A stretch of 64,000 bases of DNA from contig NC_088295.1 of assembly GCF_032854445.1 (NCBI RefSeq), positions 21,935,385 to 21,999,384 on the forward strand. The letters run 5' to 3'. Both the position numbers and the translations under genes were made by a program. This DNA comes from Liolophura sinensis (lineage: Eukaryota; Mollusca; Polyplacophora; Chitonida; Chitonidae). Shown one piece after another: positions 29,016-44,000 of the stretch; positions within the stretch are counted from its first letter, which is position 1, and each line of letters opens with the position of its first letter. The notes under the pieces are model-generated. The model did no database searches. It was given only the letters and a program-made list of their open reading frames with translations, and was not told the DNA's origin.

Positions 29016-32000
29016 GTAAGTTTTATTATTAACGTGATTGGGTATAGAGCTGTATTTTGTATTTACATTTTGTTCATTTAGTTCAACTATCAAAGCATCA
29101 AAATTAGATGCAAATGTTTTACTATTTACTCTGTACTCTTACATGTATCTGGATAAAAATATGGGACAGTTGGCCATCATCATCGTCATCATCCATCCAT
29201 AAACTTGATGACCATCATATAACTTTCACCGTGGAATGTCGGTTTCCCCCGGTTTCTTCCCACCATAATGCTGACTGTTGTCATGTAGGTGAAATATTCT
29301 AAGTAGGGTGTAAAACACCAGTCAGATAAATAATTAAATATAACTTTCATATTCTTTAGTACCTGTAAATATTGCTTTTGGTTTCATTGGCTGGGAAAGG
29401 TGTGCTTCAGAAATTGACTTTTATACTGACATCTTATTTTAGTAGGTAAAGTAGATTTATCTTACTGAGTTATGTATTCCAGTATCTCATCATAAATTAG
29501 CTATGAAGATGTTGTCGTATCACCTTTGTGTACCAGTATAAATACATGCTTATCATTTCCCTTGGCAATAATAAGTATTATTTCTGTGTAATTCAGTAAG
29601 AAAGCCATTACCAGACTACCAAACTCATGGCTGTAATGTTGGGGAAAACAGGATTGCACTGACCTTATTTGCCATGCCTTAAAATAATTCATTGAGACCA
29701 TACATGTCTTGTCAGACAGTACAAAAATACAGGTCATGATTTTTTTTCATGCTCTTGTTCTCAGTATAATCAAAGGGCCATCTCCAATTGTACAATTATT
29801 TGCATGCAAATTATCTTTTAAAAAAGAGCTGGAAACCACATTTGGCGTAAATCTAATTTGTTTGAACTTTTAACATTGGAATAGAACTTATCATGGTTTG
29901 CTTTTTTTTTCAACTTTTGATCTGTAAGATGAAGTTTGTACAGATTTCTGCAGGACTGTATGTTTACCAGGTTTGTTTTACAGGCTCTTTTGTCAACTTG
30001 AAGAGCTGTTTGCATTTTGAAGTGCAATCATTTCTCTCTGCCACATTTGATTCTTTCTACAAGTCAACCTCCATTGTTTCATTCTAGGGCGTGAGAAATT
30101 TGTAACGACATTGCTGTTTAAATTTCTGAATATATCTCTCCTAAGTTTAACAGCACAGGCTTGGATCACCAATTCATCTAGCTCCATGAATTTGTGCAAA
30201 CTATGGCTGTGAACCTGAGAACAAAAGGTTTTCACTGCCCCTCACTCTTTGTACAACTGAATGCTGACAGGTTACTGGCATGACTCCATCAAGCCCTTGT
30301 GTCCCTGTCAGCCACCGCTTGTTCCTGTCTGCCAACCCTTGGGCCATTAAGCTACTCTAGTCTTCGTAAGCATGAGAAACTTTCATTCATGAACTTTAGA
30401 GTACAAATTTTCGAATGGTATAATAAGTTGCCTTCTGTAACACTATAGTTTGACATTGTCTTCTTGAGATATAAACTATGCTGGTGTTTATTTTCTGTTT
30501 ATTTGCCATGACACAATACACTGTACCATGCATATGAGTTTGGTAGGATTGAGCTTTACATGTGTATTCTTTAACTTTTTCAATGTTTTAACATCTATCT
30601 TAGCCTAACCCGTCATCCCTTGTTGCCGTGGATGCAATTATACACCATAGTAATTTGATGATCAGGGAGTAAAGTTGTACATTGATTGTATTGGACAGGT
30701 TCATGAAAAAGTATAGTTTCTTGAAGCTTGATGGAATATGCTTAAATAATCACAATCTAAACGTGCTAATTGGTTGAAGAAGATGTGTAGACATTTTTTT
30801 TTCAAATAAGAAGTCGGTAAACTCCTCATTATTGTAGGAGGTGGAATATTGAGGCTGTGAAGCGTATATCATTGTGGAATATTCACAGAAGTAGTACTTG
30901 CAGTAGATGACCTCAAACATCTACAGTCCTGGGTACAGAAAAGCACCTGGTCAGCTACGCATGTTCTAGTGCGCGCATCGGGATATGTGTAATTATAATC
31001 AGAATGGGTGTAGGAAGACTGACAGGCCTGCAGTTAATGAGTTTCACAGCGAGTACCTTCCTTCTATGAGTTAATTCCTTGTTCTTTTTTTTTGGCAGAG
31101 TATTATTCAAAGAATATTAAATTATGTTGTTTCTCTGGCTTATATTACTGATTTATGATTGCAGTGTATGCTGGGATATCATTAAGGACTGTCTGGTAAT
31201 TCTGTGTTAGCTTTGAATTCTGGTTTGAAGTGAAAAGGGGTATTCTTTGTACAGTTTTGCTACAAAAAAGTGACATATTTTTATAGCAGTGAAGTCAGTG
31301 CTAGTAAAGCTTATTCCAGTAGCAGTGGCAATGTTGTCTAATTAGTCCTCTACTGATATCTACTGGTAGGTGTCGGAACGATATGTCCACACTTATGCAT
31401 TCGTCACAAGGAAGTTTTCAAGGTTCATATTGAATTAAAAGTTGTTGCATGGTTTTCACCAAGGGAGTTTCAGATCAAGTTTGAGTTTCAGGCTCTTTTA
31501 TCACCATTTTTGTTATGTTGTAGACTTAGTGAATGCAATGCATTTGGAATGCTAGCTGATGTTTGGAACAATTTTGTCCAGTTTGGTTGGATATTACAAA
31601 ATTTGAAGATATCCAAATTCTGACTATTAGTAATCACATAACTACACTGTTAAAGATAGACAAGCTTATCGGCTATATAGGATATGAATGTAAAACTCTG
31701 CCAGACATCTTCTCCAAAACATTTGGCATAATCCTGTGCATATTTCAGTACAACAAGTGCACAGTAATACACGCAGAACTGTGAATGGAATTAGACATGG
31801 TGCTTTGGTAATCTTCCATGAACATATCAGTGAAGTCAGCTCCCAGTTCCCAGCTCCCAGTTTGACATTCACATGTGCACTTAGCTCCCAGTACCTGGTT
31901 CCTAGTTCCTGGTTCGATATTCAAAGCTGAATATCAAACTGGGAACTGGGAGCTAACTTCATATATTTATTGTAGTATTCTGCTCTTAATGCTACATCTA

Positions 32001-35000
32001 CATCTACTTTAACAAATGCCGCACCTGATGGTACCGGTACTTCCAAGTTACGATGCTAGAGGGGGAATATACAGATGAACATCAAACAGGGAGCTGGGTC
32101 TGTACAGCTATTAATATAGCACCTATTAATATAACACCTACACATACCAAACGTGGTACATGTACACTTAAAAACATGCCACACCTGATGGTACCAGTAG
32201 TTCCAAGTTACGTCACTAGGGGGTGCATATGCAGATGAACATAAAACAGGGAGCTGGGTCTGTACAGCTCTTGTTATTGCACTACATATACCAAACGTAC
32301 ATTCGATATCATTAGCCCGCCAGTCTGATGTGACCAATAGTGTGGCATGTCTTAAAGTGTACATGCACGATGTTTGGTATATCAAGGTGTAATATTAAGA
32401 ACAGAATATATTACAATAAATATTTGAAGTTAGCTCCCAGTTGCCAGTTCAATATTCAGCTTTGAATATCGAATCAGGAAGCAGGAACTGGGAGCTAACT
32501 ACAGTGACGTTCGATGTATATGTATGTGCCATTAGAAGTCAATGAATGTTTACTGCATATCGGCCCCAAGCTAGCATATCTGAGGGTACTGCTATGATGT
32601 AAGCTGGCATAAGTTTTTATCCAGGGTAACCCTAAACTTGCCCTGGTACACTACCTTAGCTCAGGCAAAAGAGGCAGGCTGTTCTAACAAGCGAGATTAA
32701 CGGTTCTCACCCTCAGATCTAATGATGTGCACGGAACTAACATCTGCCCAGCTGCATGCACCAAGATTAATTGTCTTGCAGCCTGCAGTACACCTTGCAC
32801 TTCTGAGTTGCATGTTGATTTTTTGCCAGGAATAACAATTTCTTGATGTCTGGAGTGGTAGGTTAACCTACATCATGTTGATAAACATCTTCGTTAAGTG
32901 GAGTTTGCCTTGCCTGCCGAAATATCTGACCACTATATTAGCACAGACTAACTGTACAGTGATTCATTTTCTGTGATCATGTTAATCATTTGGTGTTTTT
33001 TTGTGAATGCTTTTTCCATTTTCAGCACCAGTACTCAAATCAGCCTTAAGATATACACGTACTATCACATTATTATTATTGCGCTGAGTAGCAGACCATA
33101 AGTATTAAAAAAACGGCATTTTTACCTTGCTGTCTTAATGTGACTCTAATTTTTCAACCATTTCACCTCTGTGACCAGTATTTTGAAACGTTTAGAGAGA
33201 ACTATGGGATGTAGGGAAATAATTCACAAAGTCTTATGAACCTTGCATCTTAAGTGTGACAAACAAACAATTTTTAGAATCATTTCCATAAAAACTGTGT
33301 GCAGAAATTCCACTTTAAAAAGTTTTAGTGGTTGAAAGGGTTGAAGATTTACAATAGGTAAGGTTTTGTGATGTGGGAAGTGACAATGTTCACTTCAACA
33401 TTTTTGTTAACCTTGGGTCGAGACTTTTCAGTGGACCTGTATACATATGTTGATCACATTTATTATAGTTTGTTGTTTTCAAGGTCACAGCTAAATGTTG
33501 AAGGATAGGTTATACAGTCTTGTCCACCAACCAGTAAATTGACTGGTTTATATATAGACATTTTGTTTACCAGGTACAAGCTTTTTTGGTCAACTCTAAC
33601 CTGCAAGATACCCAGTTTCTGATAATTACCCTTAATTGTCAGATTTATGTGTGTAGACACAAGCGTACATTGTCCATTGTAACATGGTTACAAGCAGATG
33701 AACTATGGAACCATGTAAATTTATGTTACATTGATGACCTTGACAAGGTTTACCTTTTCATCAGAAGTCTCCTTTTTATCATGACAAGCTACGCAGGTAA
33801 ACTCTTCTATTGTCCTTAGCAAGTTGTTTTATGCACATGTCTTGTCACCTGATCAACTGTAAGAAGACTCAAGTTTCTAATACAAACTGCCTGGTCATCT
33901 TTCCTGTTATTACACTTCTGTGGTATTAACAGGTAAACTTTTCTAAACTTCAAAATGACTGTACCTGATAGAAATGCCTAGTATGACAAATCTTTGTTTC
34001 ACAGATAATGATTGGGTAACAGTTTATTGGTAAGAACCTTTTAACATAGTATGAGATGAGTATTGCGTACATATGTTCAGGCACCCTGATTAGCTCATTT
34101 TTACAGGTCCAGGTATTATGTCACCCACTGAGCTTAGGTTTGTAGAGATCTGTAAAATTTTATGTTTTGTTCAAGTTCCAAGAAGGTGCATACATTGGCT
34201 CTCTTTAAAGCTGCATCTACAGTGTATTATTTGGGGTCTCTGTTTCTTTTAAACTGAAAGAAAACAAAATATCCAGTCAGCATGCCAGCGGAAATTATTT
34301 CTTTACAGATATTAAGTCAGTTGTTTAAATATTAATTCGGGCCTCATGGGCTAAGCACTTTTGGTGTTTGATGTCACAAACTTTTATCTCAAACCTAATA
34401 TTTAATACTGAAATAGCTTGTGTATTGACATCAGTACAGATTGAAAGTAAAAGTAAAAAAAAATTTTGTAGCATTAGTGTCATACTGAATAATAAATATC
34501 CAAAATGCCAATTAATTGTGTTTTTGTTTTTTTTTTTGTTGCTACTGCTATGTGTGTGTGCTTTTTGTCATTTAAAACCATTTGAAACTTTTCTGAACAG
34601 GGACATGTGCCCCCAAAAATTATCTAGATAGTAGTCATTGATGGCTTGAAGCATTATAGGAATTACCTAGTATTAGGAATCATATAATCATTAGTACTTT
34701 GTAATCAGAGTACTCTGAGTGGGTAATGGCCCAGATGAAACATATGAAAGATATAAGCAAGAAACCACTTTGCTTCCTTCAACAAGAATTTATTTTCTCT
34801 GAAAGCAGCTATGTATGTTTGTTTCCAGACCCCACCCCCTAGCGCTGATAACATTAGGAATGTTATTCTTTCCCCCTGTTTTTCTTCTCGACTTATCAGA
34901 GCTGTGGCTGGTTTTATGAGGTGTACTGTAGAGAGCCTGGTTGTGGTCTGGTTATGGGGCTGGAAGCTGCTTACCTTGTGTTTTGTGGAGAGGGGCAAAG

Positions 35001-38000
35001 GCAGGGATAACCTGCATAGCCCTCAGCCCAGACCTGCTAAACCCTGCCCTCATCCAGCACTTGAGAGGATCCCCCTAGTCTAGACTTAACACATCAGATA
35101 ACAGTCATAGTGATAAGGCTGAATTGGCCAGTAGTTTATACCAACTCTGCCAGACAGTTATACTGATGATGGCATGGAAACTGGGCTTTGAAGTATTGCC
35201 AGAAATATTGTGTTTCCAGTAAATGAATAATGTAGTTTGGTTCTTTTGTGGCTTCTATTTCACCACAGATACTCTAGGTGTACACTGAGCCTGAAAGTTG
35301 AGTTACATTCTTCCTGTGACATTCCTAAAAATGAGGCACAGCTAGTAGATCTGTATGTAGAAAAGTTAGTTTGAGACATAAATACGCGTCAAAAATGAAT
35401 TTTTATTTGGATTTTTAGTGGGGGGGGGGGGCAGAACTTTCTTGATCTCCCTTTAAAATATGGCATTTATTTCGCAGTTTCTTTTCATGTATCCTGTATG
35501 GAATGGTTGTATGATTTAATGATGTGAGAGGCCACCTGAGATGCTAGGCTATCCAGCAAGGAAATGAGTTATCCAACTGTATCACGTGTGTGGGTAAAGA
35601 GGTCAGCATGTATGAGCGAGTAGTGATGTGTTACACCTAGTGCTCTCATTTGTTTTGCAAAGGCTGTTCTATGCGTGGTTTGGTTTAAAAGTCTTTGAAT
35701 ATTTTATAAAATTTTCTTGAATACATTATATGAATCTACTTTAATTGCACTGATATTTATCTTTGAATAAGCCATCTTTTGTGGTTAGTTCCACAGTGTT
35801 TACTTTGTGATAGACACTTTTGAAATCCAGCAGTATTACATGTACTTGAATATGTGTTAAAAAAGTGACATGTGTTTTGCATTCACGCACTTCCACTTAC
35901 AATAAAATCTGTCCCTCCATATTCAGCATGTGTGTCATATTTATAACTTGATTATTTATCCATGTAGACTGCTTGTTGACAGCACGTGTTGGTTTCATGA
36001 TATGCCCACACACATCATTTACATAGGCCTTTATAAACTGAGTCTGGTTATATTGAGAGTGTTATCTGTGTAGCTCAGGCAACCCCTCATTACAGACTAC
36101 AGAATCTCAGTTGGAGAGTCTAGACATACTGAGGGGCATCAACGTTCAAATGTAACACATATCTTAACATTTATGTGTTTAGCTGTACTGGAAGTACTTT
36201 GTTGACTGTCCAAAGCTCGACTCCACAGGCAGCATTTCGCTATACATACATGTAGTCATCGTCAGTTTCGTTTGTTATTTATGGACACAGTTTCCTCCCA
36301 CTATAATTCTGGCCGATGTCATATAAGTGAAATATTCTTGAGTACAGCGTAAAACACTAATGAAATAAATAAATATGTAAATAAATTTATCGATACTGCA
36401 CTTCTCATGAAGTTTAGCAATTTTCCAGCAACACATTTTGCTGGTATCTGATTAATTCACATCCTTATAGAGTCAATTGGGAGGTTAGTGACGCTTGATT
36501 AATTTTTTATGAGAAAAACTTAAATGTTGACTTCAGAAGTATCTTATATGGCCTTAACAGAGAAGTTACATGTAGAAAGATAAGGATACATGTATATTTA
36601 AAGTTATTAGTTGTAGCTTGTTCTTTGGATAGACTTGATATTGTATATTGAATTGCTTATATTGCAAAGCAATTTTAACCCTAACAGCTTTGATATCTGG
36701 AACGAATTTGGATTAGATCTCCTGGTTTTTATCAATAATCAGTATCTCATAAATACCCTGAGAATTATATTTTGTCATATTGATAACATTATACAATTTG
36801 TTTCTTATTATTAGTGTAACTTTCTCTCTGTTTTGTGTGTTTCAGAACCGCAGTGTTTGGCGACCTGAGCCATGTACAGAATGCTCATGCTTTGACCCTA
36901 TTACATTGTGTCAGCCTGTACAATGCTCTAATCCAGGCTGTAACTTCCATAAGGTTGGTATAAAAGCTCCTGTTCTCACCCATACCACCATGCATACAAA
37001 GCTGATTAAATTGTTATATATTTATTTATTTCATTCCTGTTTACATGCTCAATGCACCATGCTCAAGGATATTCACTTATGTGACTATTTAATTACTGCT
37101 TTTTTTATATGCCCTTGCCTTTAGGCAGAGTTTATTATGTTATAGCGATTTTGTCTGTCCGTCTGTATTTGTGTTCGGGCTATATCTCCAATTGTTTTCC
37201 ACAGAGAGTTTTAATTTTTGGTAGATACAGATACACAGATGACGATGTGTCGCGACTCACATTTGTTCATCTCAGCAGTTGTCATGGTAACCACATAGCC
37301 ATTTTCCTTATATGTACTATATAAATGGATATGATTTGTGTCCAGGCTATAAATTCAACTGTTTTCTGTGTAGAGTTTTAATTTTTAGTGGACATCTTCA
37401 TACACGGATGACAATGTGTTGCCACTGACATTTGTCCATTACCATCCTGGTAACCAGGTAGCCATTTTCCGTATATATATTTATACTATATAAATAGATA
37501 TAATTTCGTGTCTGGGCTATAACTCCAACTGTCTTCCACACAGAGTTTTGATTTGTGCTGAACACATATGTCCATTTATGCAGTTTTCATGGTAACCACA
37601 TACCTACCATCAACACTCATGAAGATTCCCCTCAGTGGTCATACTCACCACAATGCTGCTGGTATTCTTTTATACATTTCAAACAAATGCATTTGTTGGA
37701 GCATATGTTGGGTTCACATGAATTCCTGTTCTTTGCCGTAATGGCTAGTCTGAAATCCTGTATCAAGTGTGGAATACTCCTTTAAATTTAATTTGAAGGA
37801 TAGTATCGATATTTTAACTTCAATATTTTTAAAAAAGCTTAAGCTCTTTTCCTCACGCTATTTGGCATGTACCTAAAATCAAATGGTATTGCTTTGGTAA
37901 TAAATTTTTATTAACCATTACACATAAGATAGATTCAGTTGTTTTCTGTCATACATTCAGTATATTCTAAAAGGTAAAAGACTGGCTTACCTATGCTTTT

Positions 38001-41000
38001 ATGATACTTCGCTATTAGAGCATCCATCTTCTATTAAAGCATGATACCCTGACAGTTCCAAATACTTCTTGACCAAGAACTGGTCAGCCTTGCTTCAGTA
38101 CAATGTAACTAAGTGGAGAATTATTAGAGGTGTTTATGTCATGTCTGTCCAGTGAGGCAGCACTATAAATCTGTGTCATTACAACTGGTTAGCTACAAGA
38201 AGTAATGTTCATCATATATGACTTTCAGAATGTTTATATAACTCCAAACAAACAAACAAATAAACTCTTGCTTCTTATAGGGTTTTGTGTTGTATTTCCA
38301 TTAGTAAGTTAAGGGACGTGTTTGTAAATGATGTTCTGTACGCTTTCTTTTTTTGTATTCTATTATAGGTTCAGTACTATACCTTAATCCATGTATTTGT
38401 ATGCTTGTTGTTATAGTACAAATACTAATAAACACTGAGCCAAGCATGATCTTAATAGGAGCAGATCAACCAAGCACCCTCACTGAACACACCCTCGTGA
38501 TCTAATTTGGAATGTGAATTACTAATATCCTGTAGGTGAAAAGACTTGGTGATTTAGGGAAACTTGTGAACTGTTCTGACAGTACAATGAATCAGTGGGC
38601 ATGTGTTCATGCCAACACCAGACCCCTGCACATAGGACACTCAGATTAAATGGTCATAAATTTGAGGTTTCTTAAATTCAGAGTCATGGACTTAGTTCAT
38701 ACTCTCCTGACCCTCAGCCCATGTTTAACTTACTTCTGGCAGGGAGGAGCTGTAATGAACTATTGCTAGGACTTATCCCCTAGGGATATAAAAACTCTCC
38801 GGTTACATGCCTCTCCAGATCAAAGCTCAGTGGTAACTATTATGGATGGGTTTTAGACTTCCAACCATTTACATAGGACCTGACATGAGCAATGTAGTGT
38901 AATTAAAAAAAGAAAATGTGAAAAATAAAGTGTCAGCACATATGGTTGTTACATATGTTTGAATGAAATAATTATTTTTAAAGATGTATATTACAAGTAC
39001 ACGTGCTTTGATTTTGGTATTTAAGAGAAGACAAACAAATGCTTTGAAGACACATACATGTATTAAATATAAAACTGCTAGCTGGAAAAATAACTACAGA
39101 TTTATGTACAGGTCTCTACTCCAGAGAAACTTAATACAGGTCACTGGCAATGAAGGAGATATAATTTTTACTGTTGACTATTAACCTGGATGATGTTGTT
39201 AACATGTTTGTCCAAACTGTTGTACATCCACATTTTAGTTTCACATAAATCTACAGACGGTTTGGAGTTCCAAAAGCTGAGCCCGGATGATTGTGGGACG
39301 GTGGATTTTCTATATTTTACACCATCTCCTTCTACAGGACATATACCCCATGTGTTTTAAATGTATAAGTATGCAGCCTTTCCTAATTTCCTGTTCATTT
39401 AGTTTAATTGGCAGCTTTTGTCTTTCCGGCCTTATGTAATGTAAGCTGTTACATAATGATTATAATATGTCTGACGGTCTTAAATGTTTCAGGGGGAGTA
39501 CTTGCACATCCCAGCCAACCAGTGCTGTCCTCAGTGTGCGGGTAACCTGGCTTCCTGTCAGTACCGTGGACAAACTGTGTTGGTAAGATACCATCCACCT
39601 TCAGACAGGTCATTTTGCTTCTCTAATCTGTCCAGGAATGAGTATATGCATTGGCCAGAGAGAAAATAAATTGATGTAAAGGAGTAAACTTTACTGTTTC
39701 ATATTAAAATCATAATTTTCTGTAAAATCTGATTTGCCAACAGGGTTCACATGGGGTCTGGAAAACTATGAAAGGCCATGAAAACGAACATAAAAATGCC
39801 AGGCCCTGGAGAACCTTGAAAAATTGTCCAGTCCTTGACCTGAAAAGTATAACACAAAATATTTGAATATTCTAGTAAATGGAAATCTGCACTTCGCTTT
39901 TAAAATCTATGCCTCCAGCCCAAAAAAAGACAAATATTTTGTTATTTATCAAATGTAATATTAAGGCGTTATCAAATTTTCTTGTGACTGATGTGTTTCT
40001 AGTTATTTGTTTTTAAGAAATTTAGATCTGTGCAGGCTGGAAAAGTGCTTGAATATTTGGGTAGCTGGTACATAGTGAGAATGACAATTTGCCTGCTAAT
40101 AACCCAATGACAGCCACTGTGAAATCAATAGGCTACTGTAAGGCCTACTACATTTATCCATCAGTCTTGTAATATTATGTCAGTTTCTGTTATAAAGTAT
40201 ACATTTGCATTGGTCAAATCAATCTTCACCACTCTTGGTGGCCTAATGGTTAGAGAGTGTGCCTTGAAGTCAAGAGACCAGGAATCAAACCCTAGTTGGG
40301 TCATAAGACTATAAAATGGTACTTGTTGCTGCTCAGCACTGAGAGGTTAGTGCAAGGAAACAGGACTGGTTGGCCTAGGTTTTCATTATTAGGTTTTCGT
40401 TATTGGGTGTTATGTGTTTTATCTTGGGCATGATACTTCAGTGGTGTCAGCACTTTGGCGCCATAGACTCACCCTGCCACAAGAAGACACAGTATATATA
40501 CACACATCATCACAGGACTGAAAAATTGTTAAGCACCATATAAAAATTTAAGCATAGGTACATAATCTCATTGAAATCAACGTTGGTTTATATTCTAGGA
40601 AAGTTCCAGGTCTATCCCTTGAAATGTGTCAAGAGGATGTCTTTAATGGCCAGATTTCTGTAGTATTTAAAATCTGTTCTAGGCCCAAAGATAATCTTGA
40701 TGTTGGATTTAATCAGAATGTCAGGGCTTAAATCTGATCTGAACCCATTAATTGTCTTGATGATCATTTAATGGTTGAGAAATTTGTCTGGTTTGGTAAT
40801 TAAGTACTGGTGCTTAAGGATGATCTAACATTTCCACAATGTAGCTTAATAATTCTTACTTTTCATTGCAAACGTGCAACTCCAGAATGGTCAATGTGCC
40901 AGGTATTCAAACTGGGCTACATTCAGGTTATCCTCTAGATATCCATAAATCAAGCAAAAGTAGCTGACCTTGGCAGTCACTGTTGTGAAGTTTGCATTAA

Positions 41001-44000
41001 GGTGCATTGTTGGTTTGTCTTAGCCAAACAAACCATATGAATTAGAAATTCTTGTTTACAGTCTATGCTCCAATATTGCAAATCTCGCATAATAATGCGT
41101 GAAATGCAATAGTGCACCTAGCTCGAAATTTGTGACTTCTCTTCTTAATACTTGGATGTTCATAGCATTCCTATTGCAATAGCGTGAATGACTGTTGTCA
41201 TCTTTTAGTGTGGTCTGTATAACACTATGGTGTTTGTATCAATCCTGATGGTCAGAGCTATTCCTGATGGTCAGAGTTATTGCTGGCACCTGACCCAATT
41301 TGTAGCCTGTTGGCAATGGCTGCTGACAGGCCTTCCATCAACATCATCAGACTGTACACAGTGGATCTACCCACTTGTTGCTGAGTCTAGGCTGTATGTC
41401 TGCCTTATAATCTTATAATCGGGACTGAATAACAGGGCCGGAGCTGACACCTAGGTACCAGTCAGCTGTCTCTGCCAGGAATCAAGTGTTGATTGATAAA
41501 CCTTCAGTACAACTATCATTACCCTTTACTTTGAACATCCTGGGTTATTAAGGCTAAGTACAAATGTTCTTGGTATTTCACCTAGGATTAAAGCTGTCTT
41601 TGTTTCAGCACGCTGAGTGTCACTAGTGCCACAACCAATCCTCTTTTTGAGGCATTCAGTGTGCTGTCTATCAGAGACATGATGCCTGACTTATGTCAGT
41701 CTTGGCTCTGCCCTGGGGTGTACTTTACACTCCATCAGACCCGGTGGCTGGATGGAAATGTAATGAAACCCAAACCTTGTAAAGTCAGCCACATATTTTA
41801 TGGACCAGTATAGTAGTATATATTGTAGTGTGAATAGGTCAGTCACACGACCTACCCTCTTTGTCCCAATCTATTAGCCTCATTCATACATGATAGAGAC
41901 TTGTAACAGCTGGTCTTCATCATGGGAAAGCTTTGAATCTTTTGCTCGGGTCTGCCTATGTAATTGTCTTGGACATTGGTTCAGATGGTATAATAATTCC
42001 ATATTTAATTTTTGCATTAACCTGTGTTGAAATACTGTACATGTAAGAAAATGTCAATGTTGGGTAGTGAGAATATCAGTACAGATAATTAAAGTGATCT
42101 TTAAAGAAGTGATATACATGACCTTCTCTAAGTGTATTAAATAAATGTAGAGTCAAATAATCAAGATAAACAAGATTTATTGTGTCATTCAGCAGGTTGT
42201 TCATATGTTTGATTTTACTTTTTTTTTTTGTTACAGCACAACACAGAATGGAGCCCTGAGCCCTGTGTGGATTGTTACTGTGATGATGGGAAGGTGACTT
42301 GCTCTAATGTTACCTGTTCAAATGGACCGGTGTAAACCTGGAGAAACTAAGACAGAGTTTACCTGGCCAGTGTTGTCCCACCTGTGTACCTGATGGAAGT
42401 GAGTACATGTAGTCTATATGTTAAATGTTTATAAGTGTAGTTGTGACATACCTATTGGGTTTTGCCAATAGCCCCGGATTAAGATAGCCGTGTATCTTAA
42501 TCCCAGGGATGACTGATGTGAAACATTTCTTGAACAACAAATCAGCAGATTCTACAAAACGAGTATTGGTACACACAGTGTATGATTTTATTGTTTCGGT
42601 TGCTCCTTGAGGTAAGACCCGACAGGCAGAATACTTGTTGATCAGTACTGTGGTACAGAGCAGATTAAGCAAGGCACAATAAAGTGCAAGGTATTTCTTT
42701 TTACGTACATTTGAAGACTTGCCACTTGCATTAATACACATACCATAATATAAGGTTTTGCCATTAGAATATCTGAGTGGAGATATAGGAAAGCAATAGA
42801 CTTGCATGTTTTGCTGTAGTCTATCTCAACTCCAGCTCTGGCTACCTGTGATAACCTGGGCCCAGGTGAAGGGGCAGTGGCTTACTCCTCACACTCACAA
42901 CTCTGAGTGCTGCCTATACATGCACATGTGAATGAAAAATTCTAGAGTGCCTTGCAGTTTTAAGCACCAAATAAAATATGAAATAAGTAAATAAACAGAA
43001 GAGAACTGTAAGATCTTTAGTGTTGCCATTTCTGTTTTCATCCCTGTAAAATACATGCATCAGTTCATTGAATATTGTGTTTCTGCATCATGATTAAAGT
43101 TATAAATTATGTTATGCAGCTTTCTTCTAGGTGAAACATTGTATTTCGAAAATTAACTCTCTTCCTGCTTAAGTACATGTACATGTGTAGGTAGGTTAGA
43201 AGAAGAAAACAATATGTAGTGCAAAACAAGGTGAAAGAGTTAAACACTAATAAGTATACAGTGTATAATATATCATTGACCTCAGGAACTCTCTGCACTG
43301 CTGTCTTTAAGAAAGAGGTAGCTGATTTGCATATACATGTAAACAGGTAACAGAAAAAAATAGAGGAAAATGGCAGCCATTGCACTAACCAAATTATGGC
43401 TGAGGTTTTACAGCCTGTGGTTCTCATTAAACTAAGACTAAGTGGCAGGCACTAGGACATTGACAGCTCTGAGCTGGCTGTTGCACAGGGCCAAACTACA
43501 TTCTGCAGTATTTATATACCACTGCAGGTTCTGTTCTACCCCTGAAATTCCCTGGTAAACTAAATTATGCGTGTCAGGAAACAAACTTTTTTAGCAGTCT
43601 ACAAAGGATGCTGTGTTTTCATTAATGTTGTAATCGCTCAAGCTGTTGGGTAGAGGTTTTTGGTTAGCCTGAGGCCTTGTGCTTGTAGCATACATACACA
43701 GTTTACTTGTTTTTGGTACAGGCATTGTTTTCTTCATAAAAGCTGAAGTATAGTACAGTTTGAAAATGTTGAAGAAGAATGCAATGATTGTAATAATGCG
43801 GGCTGCATATATTTATGTATTTGATTGGTGTTTTATACCGTCCTCAAGAATATTTCACTTAAACGACGGTGGCCAGCATTATGGTGGGTGGAAACTGGGT
43901 CGAACCGGGGGAAACCCACGACCATCTGCAAGTTTCTGACAGACCTTCCCACATCCGGCTGGAGAGGAAGCCAGCATGAGATGGACTTGAACTCACAACA

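Larger units (their letters stand above)
29016..36845 (+). other. Intron 2 of the FRAS1-like gene
   Basis: 7.8 kb without a supported gene. Contains SINE family 1 3' halves (29229-29340, 36285-36385) and the nested palindromic element at 31881-32498. Short open frames here show no recognisable domain. Confidence 0.6.

Noticed and set aside
34811-35083. 90-codon open frame in FRAS1-like intron 2
   Set aside because: Locally GC-richer but without domain, start context or splice signals.
42330-42370. 41-nt mini-intron in FRAS1-like exon 5 (GT at 42330, AG at 42370) that would restore the frame
   Set aside because: It would remove the loop between VWC cysteines, is far shorter than any other intron here, and exons 14 and 18 show similar defects without such an option. 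A base-level indel is simpler.
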